NCBI RefSeq assembly: GCF_903642285.1
Contig: NZ_CAHJWJ010000016.1
Coordinates: forward strand, 1 to 64,000
Length of the DNA stretch: 64,000 nt
From: Sphingomonas bacterium
GTDB taxonomy: Bacteria; Pseudomonadota; Alphaproteobacteria; Sphingomonadales; Sphingomonadaceae
Direction of reading: 5' to 3'
The notes below the pieces were generated by a model. The model ran no database searches. It was not told where the DNA came from and saw nothing but the letters and a program-made list of their open reading frames with translations. Position numbers and translations under genes: made by a program. Below, in pieces: positions 62,673-64,000 of the stretch. Within the stretch, counting starts at the first letter, position 1. Each line of letters begins with the position of its first letter.

Positions 62673-63037
62673 GCGGGCGCTTCACCGGATATGCCGCGCT
62701 GTTCGACCGGGTCGACCGCGCGGGCGACGTGATCCGCGCCGGGGCCTTCGGCGAACCGCGGACGGTGCCGTTGTTGTGGCAGCACCGCGGCGATCCGGTC
62801 GGTCATGCGTCGGTACGCGAGGATGCGCAGGGTCTCGCCGTCGAGGGGGTCATCGACGACCCCGATCTGGCGGCATCGGTGCGCAGCGGCGCGGTCGCGG
62901 GGCTGTCGGTCGGTTACCGCCCGCGCGCGGTCCGCCAGGCTGCGCACCGCGAACTGACCGCGGTCGATCTGGTCGAGGTCAGCCTGGTCGCGATCCCGAT
63001 GCAGTCGCTGGCGCGGGTCGACCGATTTTTCACCTGA
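62669..63037 (+). CDS. GTA prohead protease (g4-type)
   Basis: A 122-residue HK97-type maturation protease. FTGYAALFDRVDRAGDVIRAGAF is the first block; PLLWQHRGDPVGHASV contains the catalytic His and SGAVAGLSVGYRPRAV the catalytic Ser in GLSxGY. VEVSLVAIPMQSLARV ends the domain. It cuts the capsid delta domain during head maturation. Its small size matches RcGTA g4. The capsid gene follows in 10 bases. Confidence 0.92.
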   Translation: MSGRFTGYAALFDRVDRAGDVIRAGAFGEPRTVPLLWQHRGDPVGHASVREDAQGLAVEGVIDDPDLAASVRSGAVAGLSVGYRPRAVRQAAHRELTAVDLVEVSLVAIPMQSLARVDRFFT

Positions 63038-63047
63038 GGAGAAAGTC

Positions 63048-64000
63048 ATGGAAACGGAAAACGAGATGACGGGCGGCGCGGTCGTGCGGCCGGTACTGGA
63101 AGGCGCGCGTCAAGATTCGGCAAGGGCGAATGGGGCGGCGTTCGAAGGGTTCGTGCGGAGCGGCGCGACGATGGAGATGAAGGCGTTCACCGGCGTGACC
63201 GGGGACTCGGGCGGCTTCACGGTGCCGACCGAGATCGATGCGGTGATCGACCGCACGCTCGCCTCGATCTCGCCGATCCGCGGGATCGCGAACGTCGTGA
63301 AGGTCGGCTCGGCGGGGTATCGCAAGCTGGTGACGACGGGCGGTACGCCATCGGGCTGGGCGGCGGAGACCGATGCGCCGGGCCAGACCGCGACCCCGGT
63401 CTTCGCGGAGATCGCGCCGCCGATGGGCGAGCTGTATGCCAATCCGGCGGCGAGCCAGACGATGCTCGACGACGCGGCGTTCGACGTCGAGGCATGGCTG
63501 GCCGACGAGATCGCGACCGAATTCGCGCGCGCCGAAGGGGCGGCGTTCGTCGCCGGTTCCGGGGTCAATCGTCCGCGCGGGTTCCTGCAATCGCCGGTCG
63601 CCGCCGCGCTCGACGGGGTGCGCGCGTTCGGGACGCTGCAATATCTGGCGACGGGGACCGCGGGCGATTTCGGCGATCATCCCGACGAGCGGCTGATCGA
63701 CCTGGTCCAGAGTCTGCGTTCGCCCTACCGCCAGGGCGCGAGCTTCGTGATGAACGCCGGCACGCTGGCGCGGATCCGCAAGCTGAAGACCGCGAACGGG
63801 GCGTTCCTCTGGGCACCGAGCCTGGATGCGAGCACGCCGGCGACGTTGCTCGGCTATCCCGTCGTCGAGGCCGCGGACATGCCCGATATCGACGCGAACA
63901 GCGTCTCGGTCGCGTTCGGCAATTTCCGTGCGGGCTATCTGATCGCCGAACGGACCGAAACGCAGATCCTGCGCGATCCCTATTCGAACAAGCCGTACGT
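63048..64000 (+). CDS. GTA major capsid protein (g5-type), cut by the window edge
   Basis: 317 residues of an HK97-fold capsid protein are visible, running off the right edge. After a short N-terminal arm, ATMEMKAFTGVTGDSGGFTVPTEID begins the mature capsid. TTGGTPSGWAAETDAPGQTA is the E-loop region and GSGVNRPRGFLQSP and VMNAGTLARIRKLKTANGAF belong to the P and A domains. The start METENEMTGG follows GAGGAGAAAG. It is the sixth gene of the GTA head module. Confidence 0.92.
   Translation, partial: METENEMTGGAVVRPVLEGARQDSARANGAAFEGFVRSGATMEMKAFTGVTGDSGGFTVPTEIDAVIDRTLASISPIRGIANVVKVGSAGYRKLVTTGGTPSGWAAETDAPGQTATPVFAEIAPPMGELYANPAASQTMLDDAAFDVEAWLADEIATEFARAEGAAFVAGSGVNRPRGFLQSPVAAALDGVRAFGTLQYLATGTAGDFGDHPDERLIDLVQSLRSPYRQGASFVMNAGTLARIRKLKTANGAFLWAPSLDASTPATLLGYPVVEAADMPDIDANSVSVAFGNFRAGYLIAERTETQILRDPYSNKPY

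Overview
The window (about 64 kb, GC-rich) looks like chromosomal DNA of an alphaproteobacterium of the order Sphingomonadales, most likely Sphingomonas or a close relative. This is inferred from gene content and order: the rimP-nusA-ylxR-infB-rbfA-truB-rpsO-pnp block, a CcrM-type methyltransferase, a split pntAA/pntAB transhydrogenase preceded by a tiny aa3 oxidase subunit, HWE histidine kinases, DUF6456 and DUF3597 proteins, an RcGTA-like gene transfer agent cluster, and many GC-rich palindromic repeats of the kind common in sphingomonads. Nothing was searched against a database.

Layout. 1-12 kb: a long leftward transcription/translation operon running rimP, nusA, a tautomerase, ylxR, infB, rbfA, a VapBC-like toxin-antitoxin pair, tdk, truB, rpsO and pnp (cut by the window edge). 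A GIY-YIG nuclease gene bracketed by palindromic repeats sits antisense inside it. 12-19 kb: metabolic singletons (PQQ sugar dehydrogenase lipoprotein, P-loop kinase-like protein, two hotdog thioesterases, crotonase, nitroreductase, alpha/beta hydrolase, DEAD-box helicase). 19-25 kb: a fumarylacetoacetase-like gene, then a branched-chain 2-oxoacid dehydrogenase operon (E1 alpha, E1 beta, E2) followed by a PAP2 phosphatase. 25-36 kb: galE, msrA, a Sua5-type tsaC, acyl-CoA dehydrogenase, GntR regulator, nitroreductase, POT peptide transporter, aldo/keto reductase with a dicarboxylate symporter, glmM. 36-47 kb: DUF1272 protein, thiD-rnhB, ccrM, a CPBP protease, folP, an orphan NtrC-type regulator, aa3 subunit IV and pntAA-pntAB-pntB. 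47-59 kb: cupin/SDR pair with divergent LysR regulator, a frameshifted winged-helix regulator, tRNA-Val, DUF3597, XRE/DUF6456 pair, GST with a DapF-like protein, an HWE kinase with response regulator, and a membrane AraC regulator with an S41 protease. 59-64 kb: the head module of a gene transfer agent (TerS, TerL, portal, small membrane protein, prohead protease, capsid), cut by the right edge.

The most unusual theme is the palindromic repeats. At least four sequence families occur, mostly between genes, but three copies lie in frame inside essential or housekeeping proteins (TruB, the E2 acyltransferase, and the Sua5/TsaC enzyme), adding about 25-45 residues each. One copy appears split around a GIY-YIG endonuclease gene, giving a 466-bp unit with 34-bp near-perfect terminal inverted repeats; this is the best candidate here for an undescribed mobile or selfish system. 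The GTA cluster also has a well-formed promoter followed by a GNRA-capped terminator-like hairpin in the leader of its first gene.
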